A stretch of 64,000 nucleotides of DNA from Salinisphaera sp002433465 (GTDB lineage Bacteria; Pseudomonadota; Gammaproteobacteria; Nevskiales; Salinisphaeraceae). The notes below the pieces were generated by a model. It had not been told where the DNA came from. It saw nothing but the letters and a program-made list of their open reading frames with translations, and did not search any database. Numbering within the stretch: position 1 is the stretch's first letter; every line of letters begins with the position of its first letter. Shown here one piece after another: positions 51,988 to 63,514 of this stretch. The stretch lies in contig NZ_APNL01000017.1 in NCBI RefSeq assembly GCF_040361435.1, positions 1-64,000 of the forward strand, in the 5' to 3' direction. A program made the position numbers and the translations under genes.

Positions 51988-53339
51988 ATTGATACGAGGT
52001 CGAGAAGATAGAGGTAAGTGGCTGTAGGTACTGTCAACATCACGATATGTCGGCCGTGAGAGCCCCAACTCATCTCCCAACTTGAGCGTTCGACTGAAGC
52101 GCTCGTTAGGATTACGCTGATGGACACGGGAGATATGAGTTGAGCCGACACGAACATGAATATCCAGCAGAGATACTCGACCAGGTCGGGCATATGAGTA
52201 ACTTCATGCAGCGGCGGGAAGAAAATAGCCCATAGCAGCATAGGGTGGAGTCCAATTACCGACAGTGCCGGTAGTACCACTGTAATAAGGAAAATCTGAA
52301 CAGCACTCGCGCCGAGGACATCGAGCATGCCGTCGGACAATGCTGACCTCGCCGCTGGCACGAACCCGCTCACAGCGGCCATCAGCAGACCGGAAGCTAG
52401 AAACAGCGTGATCTGAGGCATAGTTTTCGAGATGAGAGCCTCTATACGCTTGCTCAGATCGTTGACGCTATGCGATAGACAAATCCCTGCGCAGCCTGTG
52501 GTTGTCATAGCTAAAGCAATAGCCGAGACCGTGGTTGCGTTCAGACCTACCTTTATCGTGATAGCCAATACGATGAAGGCAGCGGTGGCTGAGCTTAGCG
52601 CGAATCGATCCGCTGGTGTAGGCGATGGTCGATCTGCAAGCTGACCTTGTACGGCATTAGACTCTCCTTCGATTACCGAGAGCCACATCGATAGCACGGC
52701 GATTGGCGATCCAAACACTACGGCCTTTAGGAGCGGAAAATCGTGCAACGATGCATTGACAGCGCCTGCGCCCACGGTGGTCGGCAAGAGAAACATGCTG
52801 GCACAGATTGCGCGCATAGCGATCACGGCGTGGCGTTTTGCATCAAGGCCCGATGTTCGTGCCAATGACCCGATTATCGGGGCGAGTGCCAAACTCAGAA
52901 AGAGCGCCAACCCTGTGTAGAGACCGAACAGACGTGAGACGTAGCCACTGATCCAGCCTTGGGCGAGCGTGCCGGCGACAACCTGATTCAGATTCTTGTC
53001 GATCAGGTATGACCGAAGCAACCCGATACCAATGAGAAGAAGCAGAACCGAGTCGAAATGATTCAATCCATCAAGTAAATTCGGGGAACCGGCCGTAAAT
53101 AGGCACAGTATCAACGCGATCGCGATGGCGATTAAACCGATGCGGCCAGACAGCGCCCTAGCCACATTCTTGAAGTGTGTGGTAAAGAGGTATAGTGCCG
53201 CAATTGGAACACCCCAAAGCGCGGCGCTGGAGCCGATAGAAACTGGATGAGTAAGCGTCCGAAGGAATAGGCAGATCAGCAAAAGACATGAGACGCGCGT
53301 GTGGCAGGCTGCTGCCACACGCGATCTAGCTCCCTTCAT
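51984..53339 (-). CDS. Unassigned multi-helix permease
   Basis: A 451-aa protein with about eleven hydrophobic segments. Features include HPVSIGSSAALWGVPIAALY, SLARTSGLDAKRHAVIAMRA and SVIGLHPMLLWAIFFPP. The HP-loop-like sequences recall ion-transporter-superfamily anion carriers, but I cannot place it with confidence. It starts inside the nitronate monooxygenase gene (14-base overlap), so it is coupled to that enzyme and may carry its substrate or product. Confidence 0.65.
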   Translation of the reverse strand: MKGARSRVAAACHTRVSCLLLICLFLRTLTHPVSIGSSAALWGVPIAALYLFTTHFKNVARALSGRIGLIAIAIALILCLFTAGSPNLLDGLNHFDSVLLLLIGIGLLRSYLIDKNLNQVVAGTLAQGWISGYVSRLFGLYTGLALFLSLALAPIIGSLARTSGLDAKRHAVIAMRAICASMFLLPTTVGAGAVNASLHDFPLLKAVVFGSPIAVLSMWLSVIEGESNAVQGQLADRPSPTPADRFALSSATAAFIVLAITIKVGLNATTVSAIALAMTTTGCAGICLSHSVNDLSKRIEALISKTMPQITLFLASGLLMAAVSGFVPAARSALSDGMLDVLGASAVQIFLITVVLPALSVIGLHPMLLWAIFFPPLHEVTHMPDLVEYLCWIFMFVSAQLISPVSISVILTSASVERSSWEMSWGSHGRHIVMLTVPTATYLYLLDLVSI

Positions 53340-54399
53340 ATTCGGCGAACTCCGTCATCAACGTCTGAACCATGTCACGAGCAGTAAGCTCACGGGCAAG
53401 CGGGGCGCCCTGCCCCGCCCAGTTTGGAGAAAACTCCCCGTTGCCCGCTTTCTTGGCTTCGGCGTTAAGCATCTTCGCCGCGGAGTAAGCGACCGGATAG
53501 TCAGGAATCGTTTCTAAATCGAGCGGCTCGATTGTCTCTTGAAAAATTCCACTGATACCACGAGCGGGGCGGCCAGAGATCGAGCGCACTATCTGAGTTT
53601 GATAAGCGGCGTGACTTTTGAGTTTAGCCCGATGAACTTCGGTCGCCGAGGATTCAGGGCAGAGAATGAAAGCGGTGCCGAGCTGAACTCCGATCGCTCC
53701 GAGGCTCATCACGGCGCGCATGCTGGACCCGTTCATGATTCCCCCTGCCGCGATCACCGGTATGTTGACCGACTTACGGACGAGCTGGACCAGTGTGTGC
53801 AGCCCGATTTCATCGTCACGACTTGCGTCGAAGTTTCCGCGATGGCCACCGGCTTCGACCCCTTGAGCAACGATCGCGTCGACACCAGCTAGTTCGGATT
53901 TTCGGGCTTCGGCGGTGTTGGTCACGCATGTGATGACCTTTCCGCCGTAGCTTTGTATCGCGTCGATTGCAGATTGGTCAGGAAGACCGAAATGGAAGCT
54001 TACAATCGCGGGTTTGCGCCGGAGCAGCATGCGCAGCACGTCGGGATCTTGATCGAACGGAGAATAGCCCTCAGTTAGCGATGTGGGCGGCGCGGCATTG
54101 TTATTTCGGAAATGCTCCGAAAGCTTGCTGATCCATTCTTGCCGAGTTTGTTCCAAACAAGCGGCCGGTCTGTGGCAAAAGAAGTTCACGTTGAAAGGCT
54201 TTGACGTGAGCTCCTGTGTCTCAGCGATTGCCTTCTCGGCTTTTTCGACAGAACTGCTGCCTAAGCCGAGTCCACCAACCGCGCCGGCTTCACTTACTGC
54301 GGCGGCGAGTTGCGGCGTGGCGACGCCGGCCATAGGCGCCTGAAAAATGGGTGTTTTAGCGCCGAACAATTCGGCAAATGTTGAGTTGTTGGTTAGCAT
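53326..54399 (-). CDS. Nitronate monooxygenase
   Basis: A 357-aa FMN-dependent TIM-barrel enzyme. FAELFGAKTPIFQAPMAGVA starts the barrel; the catalytic His is in VAQGVEAGGHRG; IPVIAAGGIMNG and GAIGVQLGTAF bind phosphate of FMN. The C-terminus has ISGRPARGI. It oxidises nitronates (deprotonated nitroalkanes, for example propionate-3-nitronate) to aldehydes plus nitrite. ATG 54399 is preferred; ATG 54426 also opens. It lies between the FAD protein and the permease on one transcript. Confidence 0.9.
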   Translation of the reverse strand: MLTNNSTFAELFGAKTPIFQAPMAGVATPQLAAAVSEAGAVGGLGLGSSSVEKAEKAIAETQELTSKPFNVNFFCHRPAACLEQTRQEWISKLSEHFRNNNAAPPTSLTEGYSPFDQDPDVLRMLLRRKPAIVSFHFGLPDQSAIDAIQSYGGKVITCVTNTAEARKSELAGVDAIVAQGVEAGGHRGNFDASRDDEIGLHTLVQLVRKSVNIPVIAAGGIMNGSSMRAVMSLGAIGVQLGTAFILCPESSATEVHRAKLKSHAAYQTQIVRSISGRPARGISGIFQETIEPLDLETIPDYPVAYSAAKMLNAEAKKAGNGEFSPNWAGQGAPLARELTARDMVQTLMTEFAEYEGS

Positions 54400-54473
54400 G
54401 TTGATTCCATCTTGCACTTGGAGCATCTCACTTGCGGTGAAGTGGAGTTGTTGAGGCCGCTGTATTTGTTAGT

Positions 54474-56384
54474 TCACATTTGGAGCAATGGAACTCTGTC
54501 TTCTAGCGAAGTCGATCGATCAGAAGCGCGGCTGGAAATGCGTTCAAGGAGGTCATTGACCACGCCAGCGGCATCGACTAGAGCTGTAGATTTGACGTAG
54601 GGTCGGGGCACGATGTAGGTGTAGAACTTCGCGCCCTCGCAGATTGTTCCGAGTGCCCACGCATTCGGTTGAGGATGGCCATTGCGGTCGATGACGCGTT
54701 GATTGCGATCTACGTCGATCCCGCCCGGCGAGTAGTCTTCGTTCTGGAAGGGGCGAGCGAGTCCGTTATCGATCATCGCTCTCATAAGTGGCGAGATGTC
54801 AGTGAGTGGATCGCTATGAGGAATCTGCGCCCTCACGAGCACGTCCGCAGCAAAGCACGGGCCTTCCGGAAGTTTGCTGGTTACAGTGAACGCCTTTCTT
54901 TCGCTATCAAGCTGCATATCTGGCCCCGGTCCGAAGTCCATGCAGACGTGCCCCGACTTCACCAGAGCGATCAACTGGCACATTCGATTTAGAGGCGGGC
55001 CCACCGCGAGACGATTCATCGCCGGAAGAAAGTTGCTTTTGAAGCGCCGATGCGAGTCGGCCGTTAGCGCGCCGTGGTCGATGCATGAGCGAAGCACGTC
55101 GCGCGTATCACGGAGAACGTCGCAAGCGGCTTTATATGGATTGTCGACGTTGCCTTCGGATGCGTTCTGCACATCGGTTCTAAAGAACCTTAGAAGCCAG
55201 TCACGAAACGCTGGGTAATTTGATCGAGCCTCAGATGGTATTGGATCACTCAGCTGCGTCCACGACAGCAGTTTCGCGTCTGGAAAGAACGCTGCGCAGA
55301 TCTCGTCAGCCCGACTCTCATCGCTGTCAGACATTGAGAGATCAAGCAAACGAGCAAATTGATTGCCCTCACAACGGCTGGCGTGAGAAAGGAAAAATGC
55401 GTGGCGCATTTCCCGCATTAGCAACGGCAAAACATGCGTCTCGAAATCAAGTTTTCCATGCAGTGTCTTCAACATGGAGACCGCCCTGGGGGTGAAAAAA
55501 CGCGCTTGATGCTGTTCGTCGTCGCGCTTTCGGTTGACCGCACGAGCGGAAAGTGGAAGTCCGCTTCGTGAGTACAGGATAATCGAGGGCTCTTTTCCGG
55601 ATGGATGGTATTTCATCCCATCGCTATTATGTTCCCTACTGAACCAGCCGCCACGACCGATCGTAAGTGTTGTTACTGCGTCGATCGCAGTCAGGCCCAT
55701 GCCCTGGATCGCGACCTTCGCGGCTGGCGCCACATCTTTTAGTTGTTCGGCCATCCTCGACTTACAAGGAGCCACGTAGCGAAGGTGCGGATTATCCTGC
55801 TTATGGTCAGCAACGAACTGCTGACATCGTTTATCGAACGAGTCCCCTTCTACGCTTGCATGGCCCGTAGTCAGGATCACGTTGTCGACGAAATAGTTCT
55901 CGCCGTTCTCAAGAGCTAGGCGAAACTCCCCGCCGGGTTCGCGTTCGAGTTCCACCGCATTATGCCGAACGGGAATCACGTCGCAATATCGCGCTAATCG
56001 TTCAGAAAGATAGCTGTAAACCCATCGCATGTACCGACCGAACACTTTCCTGGGTAGATAAGTGTTCGGCCCATCGTCAAGATACTTAGGTGCGTTTAGT
56101 AATGCCCAGTCATGCAAGTTTGGGCCTGGCAATATCGGCCCTGAGTCTTCGACCGTATGGTCCATAAACATAGTGATTTGTGAAGCGACCGTATTAAGCA
56201 GCATATGATCTGGCTGCTCGATCTCATGGATGCCCTCGCCTGAGGCTGTTGGATCGATTAAGTAAATGCGTTGTAGCGGAAACTTTTCACGCAGGCTGGC
56301 GAAAGCCGTAAGCCGCTCAAGCACATTGATTCCTCGAGGCCCCAGGCCGATCAGCGCAAGACTCTCAGCATTGCTCTCCATCAT
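54474..56384 (-). CDS. Large FAD/NAD(P)-binding protein, possible N-oxygenase
   Basis: About 636 aa. An N-terminal FAD site (LIGLGPRGINVLERL), TTGHASVEG, and a second dinucleotide motif VAIQGMGLTAIDAVTTL define the FAD-NAD(P)-binding family of pfam13454 type. As I recall, related proteins include bacterial flavin N-monooxygenases that turn aspartate into nitrosuccinate (CreE type); whether this one does so is inference. The partner gene downstream breaks down nitronates. GAGGG precedes the start; ATG 56381 is the alternative. AT-rich codon use. Confidence 0.72.
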   Translation of the reverse strand: MMESNAESLALIGLGPRGINVLERLTAFASLREKFPLQRIYLIDPTASGEGIHEIEQPDHMLLNTVASQITMFMDHTVEDSGPILPGPNLHDWALLNAPKYLDDGPNTYLPRKVFGRYMRWVYSYLSERLARYCDVIPVRHNAVELEREPGGEFRLALENGENYFVDNVILTTGHASVEGDSFDKRCQQFVADHKQDNPHLRYVAPCKSRMAEQLKDVAPAAKVAIQGMGLTAIDAVTTLTIGRGGWFSREHNSDGMKYHPSGKEPSIILYSRSGLPLSARAVNRKRDDEQHQARFFTPRAVSMLKTLHGKLDFETHVLPLLMREMRHAFFLSHASRCEGNQFARLLDLSMSDSDESRADEICAAFFPDAKLLSWTQLSDPIPSEARSNYPAFRDWLLRFFRTDVQNASEGNVDNPYKAACDVLRDTRDVLRSCIDHGALTADSHRRFKSNFLPAMNRLAVGPPLNRMCQLIALVKSGHVCMDFGPGPDMQLDSERKAFTVTSKLPEGPCFAADVLVRAQIPHSDPLTDISPLMRAMIDNGLARPFQNEDYSPGGIDVDRNQRVIDRNGHPQPNAWALGTICEGAKFYTYIVPRPYVKSTALVDAAGVVNDLLERISSRASDRSTSLEDRVPLLQM

Positions 56385-56587
56385 TCCCGCCCTCACGGTG
56401 TGAAAATAATAATTTTCGAACACGAGGTAAAGCTAAATTATTCAATGGCCATGAGCCAATACTTTTTGATGTTCGTATCAATCGATTAAAGCGATTGCTC
56501 GCAGACGGTACTCGGAATTGATCGATAAAAACGCTCCAATTCGATCGGCGGTGTTGCATCGAAATCGTGGCGCATTAGGCGGGGCTG

Positions 56588-57628
56588 TAGGTGTGACCTC
56601 TCAGTAGATTGTTCATCCGAGCCGCAAGCCTTGAAGCTGATGGGTGCTGAAATCCGTCAGACGTAAGGAGCGACCCGGATGAACACGCAAAAGAATGCGC
56701 GACTCACGACGCACAGTCGACAGGTGCTGGTGCGGCGCGTGGTCGAACAAGGACTCAGCCCTGTCGATGTCGCCCAGGCCATGGCCGTTAGTCCACGCAC
56801 CGTCTACAAATGGTTGGATCGCTATCGACGCGAAGGCTGGGCCGGGTTGGCGGATCGAAGCTGTCGACCGCGACGGTGTCCGCACCGGCTGAGCCAAGCG
56901 CAGCGCAGCCGTATTATCCGGTTGCGCCGACAACGGCTTATTTATCGCGCGATCGTGCGCCAGACCGGCGTGCCCCGCGCGACGGTTGCGCGCGTGCTTC
57001 AACGCGCCGGCTTGAATCGATTGTCGGCGCTTGAACCCTCACAGCCTGCGCAGCGCTACGAACACGCCGCGCCGGGCGATCTATTGCACCTAGATATCAA
57101 GAAAGTGAATCGTTTTACGCGCCCCGGCCATCGCGTCACGGGCGATCGACGCGGCAAGTCCCGCGGTGCCGGCTGGGACTATGTCCATATGGCCATCGAT
57201 GACCACAGCCGGGTCGCGCACGCCACGATCTGGCCGGACGAGACCGCGGCCAGCGCGGTCCGAGCGCTAATGGCGGCCTTGCGTTACTACCGTCGTCTGG
57301 GCGTGCGGTTCAAAGCGGTGCTCACTGATAATGGCGCCTGTTATCAATCCAGGCGCTTTGCCAAGGCCTGTCGTCGACTCGGACTCAAACACAGGCGCAC
57401 GCAGGCGTACCGGCCGCGTACCAACGTCAAGACCGAACGCTGGATCCAGACCGCGCTACACGAATGGGCGTATGCCCATGTCTATCAGAACGCCGACGAG
57501 CCCGCGGCCTATCTGCCGTACTGGCTGCATGACTACAACTGGCACCGACCCCATGCCAGCCTGAAGCACAAACCACCGATCAGCCGCCTGGGCTTATCCG
57601 TGAACAATGTGGTGGGTTTACACAACTA
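56588..57628. mobile_element. IS481-family insertion sequence
   Basis: Imperfect inverted ends of about 28 bases (TAGGTGTGACC...ATTGTTCA at 56588-56615 and its mate ending CTA at 57628) bracket one transposase gene. It lies between the cargo and the tRNA-Ala gene. Base composition is high-GC, unlike the cargo. Confidence 0.75.
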
Positions 57629-57629
57629 G
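56679..57629 (+). CDS. IS481-family transposase
   Basis: A 316-aa DDE transposase. Residues 1-80 contain helix-turn-helix motifs (SPVDVAQAMAVSPRTVYKWLDRY). The catalytic core has Asp in LLHLDIKKVN, Asp in VLTDNGACYQS and Glu in NVKTERWIQT, with the C-terminal NWHRPHASLKHKPP. The gene is full length with no frameshift; it could be active. Confidence 0.9.
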   Translation: MNTQKNARLTTHSRQVLVRRVVEQGLSPVDVAQAMAVSPRTVYKWLDRYRREGWAGLADRSCRPRRCPHRLSQAQRSRIIRLRRQRLIYRAIVRQTGVPRATVARVLQRAGLNRLSALEPSQPAQRYEHAAPGDLLHLDIKKVNRFTRPGHRVTGDRRGKSRGAGWDYVHMAIDDHSRVAHATIWPDETAASAVRALMAALRYYRRLGVRFKAVLTDNGACYQSRRFAKACRRLGLKHRRTQAYRPRTNVKTERWIQTALHEWAYAHVYQNADEPAAYLPYWLHDYNWHRPHASLKHKPPISRLGLSVNNVVGLHN

Positions 57630-57702
57630 GCCACCTATCCCTTTTGGATACCCAACCGCCTAAACCGGAGTGCAGTAGCCCCCTGCGGGACACTACGGGC
57701 AC

Positions 57703-57738
57703 AAAAAAAGCCCGGCAGCGCTGGGCTTACCGGGCTTC
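57703..57738 (-). terminator. Terminator after the tRNA-Ala gene
   Basis: AGCCCGG (57709-57715) pairs with CCGGGCT (57730-57736) around a 14-base loop that can itself fold. Seven A residues before it give a T-run on the minus strand. It follows the tRNA 3' end by about 24 bases. Confidence 0.8.
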
Positions 57739-57762
57739 TGTAGATCACGTTGGACCCTGTAC

Positions 57763-57838
<76 letters not shown>

Positions 57839-57888
57839 AGATTCTGTGCCCGCATCCCTGCGAGCGAGCGGCGTATGATAGCAGGCTT

Positions 57889-58617
57889 ATGCCTGTTGCC
57901 AACCCCCTTTTTTCTGCAAAGCCGCAAAGCCCGCCACGAGCGGATTTCGCGATCTGGGTGTTCGCCAAGGCACCGATCGTCGGCCAGTGTAAGACGCGCC
58001 TGGCGCGCCAGCTCGGTAACGTACGCGCGACGCGGCTGTATCGCGCGATGCTTGAACACGCGGTGGCCCGTGCCTGTGCCCTGGCGCCCGGCCGAGTGAC
58101 GCTGGCCTGTTCACCAAGCCCGCGCCACCCCGTGTTTGTACGCCTGGCCGCGCGTTATGGCGTCATACGACGGCGCCAGGCCAATGGGCCTCTGGGCTAT
58201 CGCATGGCCCAGGGCGTACGTCAGGCGCTGCAAATGAGCGACCGGGTGATACTCATGGGCACCGATCAACCTGAACTTGAAGGTTCTTGGCTGGATCAGG
58301 CCCTGGCGCAGCTCAGGCACGGCCACAGCGCATGGCTAGCGCCTACGCACGACGGCGGTTACTGGGCGATCGGGCTATGCCGGGCCAACGCCCGCGTTTT
58401 CCGTGGACCGGCGTGGAGTACTTCGCGGGTGGCGCGAACTACCCGAACGCGCGCTCTGGCTCTGGGGCTCGACCTCGAGCGCCTGCCCGCGCGCCGGGAT
58501 ATCGACGAGGGCCGGGATTGGCAGCAGCTATCGCGGGGGCTGCGCGCCCCGCTGGCACGGGCGGCGAGCATGCCGGGGCGCGGACCGCCCGGACCTTCTT
58601 ACGATCCGGGCGAATAG
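57889..58617 (+). CDS. DUF2064 / TIGR04282-family glycosyltransferase-like protein
   Basis: A 242-aa nucleotide-sugar-transferase-fold protein: FAKAPIVGQCKTRLARQLG at the start and VILMGTDQPELEG with metal-binding Asp, then APTHDGGYWAIGL. Members named for arsenosugar synthesis are also found widely with unknown substrate. It lies just outside the tRNA and ends 37 bases before the convergent peptidase gene. Confidence 0.82.
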   Translation: MPVANPLFSAKPQSPPRADFAIWVFAKAPIVGQCKTRLARQLGNVRATRLYRAMLEHAVARACALAPGRVTLACSPSPRHPVFVRLAARYGVIRRRQANGPLGYRMAQGVRQALQMSDRVILMGTDQPELEGSWLDQALAQLRHGHSAWLAPTHDGGYWAIGLCRANARVFRGPAWSTSRVARTTRTRALALGLDLERLPARRDIDEGRDWQQLSRGLRAPLARAASMPGRGPPGPSYDPGE

Positions 58618-58653
58618 CCGCCGCGCCACGCAGGCACGGCACAGGAGGCGCTC

Positions 58654-59832
58654 TTAGCCGGCTTCGGCGGCGCCGTTGCCGGCGCTGGCCTGGCGCACGC
58701 TACGGAAATAGCGATCCAGCCATTCGTTCAGATCGGTAAACATTTGCGCAATTTCCTGCTCGCCCGGTGCCTCGTCTGCGTTATCGAGTTCCACCGTGAT
58801 CACCGGGATGCCCTGCATACGCGATGCGTAGTTGCCCAGCGAACCGGGATAGACGCCCAGGCGATGCAGATTCAGGCTCCCCATCTTGCGCGGCGCGGGA
58901 AAGTCGCCGTCGTAGTCGAGCAGGCCGTACGGCGCATGCAGCGAGATGATCACATCCGGCTTGAACTCGCGAACCTGCTCGGCCAGCCACTTGTTTTCCG
59001 GCTCGCTGCCCGCGCTTTCACCCGGGAAACGACGTTTTTCGAAGCCGACGCGGCGCCAGTAATCGCGCGACTCCTTGGCCCAGCCGGCGGTGGGCAGATT
59101 ACGGTTGAGATCGACACCGTTGGCGTTCACACGCGTCGGCGGCTCGTGGAAAAGACCGTCCGGGTTGAGCACCGGGGCAACCTGCCACGCATACGGCGTG
59201 CCCTTGTCGGCGATGATGTTCATCCAGCTGAATACCGTGCCGACCGAACTGAGTTCATCGCCGTGGGTGGCGGCAATCAGCAGAACCCGCCCCGACTGGG
59301 ATTGCTGCTTGGAGGGCTCGATCTTGCGCATCACCAGCGGGCGGCCGTTAACCGACTTGTGGCCCGAGTCCGCGAAAGCGCCGGACATGCAGTCCGAGGT
59401 ATCCACCCCGCCCACGCGCTCGGCAAGCTCGCGACACCAGCCGGCCACCACATCGCTCGGCGGCATGTTCGCGCCGGCGAGCTGGACGATGCCCTGACGG
59501 CCGATGAACTGCAGATTGGGCATGAACTGCGGTGGCTCGGGCTCGGGCGCCGGCTCGTTCGCGGCCATCTGGTCATCGCCCGGTTCTTGTGGACTCTCGA
59601 TGCGGGCGTCGGCAGAGGATTCCACCACCTCCTTGTCGGGCTGGTTCTGTGCCACCTGTTCCGGCGCGCTGGCCTCCGGCTCGGAGCCCTCATCGGAGAA
59701 ATTATAGGTGACCAGTACGGTGACCAGTGCCACCAGCACCATGCTGCCGATCCACCCGGCGACGAGCACCTTGGGATTCGGATTCGCGCCGCCCTGGGCG
59801 CTGCCCTTTTTCTTGAAAGATCCGTTAGCCAT
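58654..59832 (-). CDS. Membrane-anchored M14-type zinc carboxypeptidase (MpaA-like)
   Basis: A 392-aa protein. One membrane helix at residues 22-43 anchors it; a Pro/Glu-rich linker (46-100) leads to the M14 domain: zinc motif LLIAATHGDELSS, the second His in DVIISLHAPYGLLDYDG, catalytic Glu in ITVELDNADEAPG. Related enzymes cut amide bonds in murein peptides; a periplasmic side is likely. It follows the LOG gene by five bases. Confidence 0.82.
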   Translation of the reverse strand: MANGSFKKKGSAQGGANPNPKVLVAGWIGSMVLVALVTVLVTYNFSDEGSEPEASAPEQVAQNQPDKEVVESSADARIESPQEPGDDQMAANEPAPEPEPPQFMPNLQFIGRQGIVQLAGANMPPSDVVAGWCRELAERVGGVDTSDCMSGAFADSGHKSVNGRPLVMRKIEPSKQQSQSGRVLLIAATHGDELSSVGTVFSWMNIIADKGTPYAWQVAPVLNPDGLFHEPPTRVNANGVDLNRNLPTAGWAKESRDYWRRVGFEKRRFPGESAGSEPENKWLAEQVREFKPDVIISLHAPYGLLDYDGDFPAPRKMGSLNLHRLGVYPGSLGNYASRMQGIPVITVELDNADEAPGEQEIAQMFTDLNEWLDRYFRSVRQASAGNGAAEAG

Positions 59833-59837
59833 GACAG

Positions 59838-60578
59838 TCAGCCGTGCCGGCTTTGTGCGGTCACCGTATCCTGCGCAAGCGCATCGGTGAGGAAATCAAA
59901 TGCGTCATCGACCGAGTCTGCCCGATAGAACAGGTCGATGTCGCGCTCTGCTATCAGCCCCATTTCCACGAACACATCGAAATCGATGAGTCGATCCCAG
60001 AACTTCTTACCATAGAGTACAACCGGGATACGCGGCTGTTTGCCGGTCTGTATCAGTGTGAGCATCTCGAACAGTTCGTCCATGGTGCCGAAGCCGCCCG
60101 GAAATATGATCAGCGCCTTGGCGACGTTCATGAACCAGAACTTGCGCATGAAGAAGTATTTAAACTCGAAGTTCAGCTCATCGCTGATATACGCGTTCGC
60201 CCCCTGCTCATGCGGCAGCTCGATATTGTAGCCCATCGACAGATCGCGGTTGACGTCCGCCGCCCCCCGATTGGCCGCTTCCATGATGCCCGGCCCACCG
60301 CCGGTACACACATAGTAATGGGAATCGGCGTCGTGTGTCTGCATGGTCCAGCGCGTCATTCGCGCTGCCAGCTCGCGGGCTTCTGCATAGAAGTCCACGG
60401 TATCGTCGACCGGATCGGGTTCGATCGGACGCAGACGCGCCGAGCCCCAGAATATCAACGCACGATGCACATTGAGTTCTTTCAACCGCGCTCTGGGTTC
60501 GAGATATTCGGAGAGAAGGCGCAGCGAGCGCGCCTCATCGCTGAGCATGAACTCAGCGTCTTCATAGGCCTTGGTCAT
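59838..60578 (-). CDS. LOG-family (TIGR00730-like) nucleoside-monophosphate hydrolase-type protein
   Basis: A 246-aa Rossmann-fold protein with VCTGGGPGIMEAANRGA and the signature LIIFPGGFGTMDELFEML. LOG proteins cleave nucleoside 5'-monophosphates to base plus ribose-5-phosphate (cytokinin activation in plants; PpnN in E. coli). Probably cotranscribed with the downstream M14 gene. Confidence 0.88.
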   Translation of the reverse strand: MTKAYEDAEFMLSDEARSLRLLSEYLEPRARLKELNVHRALIFWGSARLRPIEPDPVDDTVDFYAEARELAARMTRWTMQTHDADSHYYVCTGGGPGIMEAANRGAADVNRDLSMGYNIELPHEQGANAYISDELNFEFKYFFMRKFWFMNVAKALIIFPGGFGTMDELFEMLTLIQTGKQPRIPVVLYGKKFWDRLIDFDVFVEMGLIAERDIDLFYRADSVDDAFDFLTDALAQDTVTAQSRHG

Positions 60579-60702
60579 TCAAACCCCGGTGAGGTCAAAT
60601 CGTCGTGTGCCGGATTCGGCGCTCGCGCGAGTATATCAGCGTGAAAACGGCCGCCGGCGATCTGTGCTGACATGAATCAATTCGTCATGTTTCAAACGAT
60701 GG

Positions 60703-60730
60703 TTGAATTGTTTGCGATCGGACCTATAAC
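60703..60730 (+). promoter_or_regulatory. Candidate clpB promoter
   Basis: TTGAAT (60703-60708) and TATAAC (60725-60730) with 16-base spacing, upstream of clpB. GTTGAA followed by CCTATAAC also loosely fits a sigma-32 heat-shock promoter. An inverted pair ACATGA (60670-60675) and TCATGT (60685-60690) lies just upstream. Confidence 0.5.
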
Positions 60731-60797
60731 AGGACGTAATACCGGGCACAGCCATCGCAATCGCTGTGCCACACCAGTCAAAGAGGGATAGCACCAC

Positions 60798-63383
<2,586 letters not shown>

Positions 63384-63401
63384 CGAAGGCGGCCAAGCCG
63401 A

Positions 63402-63441
63402 ACTCACCCGCGCCTACGGTTGTAGCGCGGGTGAGTTTTTT
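63402..63441. terminator. Intrinsic terminator after clpB
   Basis: ACTCACCCGCGC (63402-63413) pairs with GCGCGGGTGAGT around an 11-base loop, followed by T6. It lies between clpB and the convergent aldo/keto reductase gene. Confidence 0.9.
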
Positions 63442-63514
63442 CATGCAGGCCGTTTTGCCTAGCGCCAGGCCGAGAACGCCAGTGTCCCGCTGACAGCAAC
63501 CGCGTGCGGCCCGG

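Noticed and set aside
60703..60730. A definite sigma-32 promoter for clpB
   Set aside because: The -10 region matches sigma-70 at least as well as the heat-shock consensus, so only a candidate promoter is listed.
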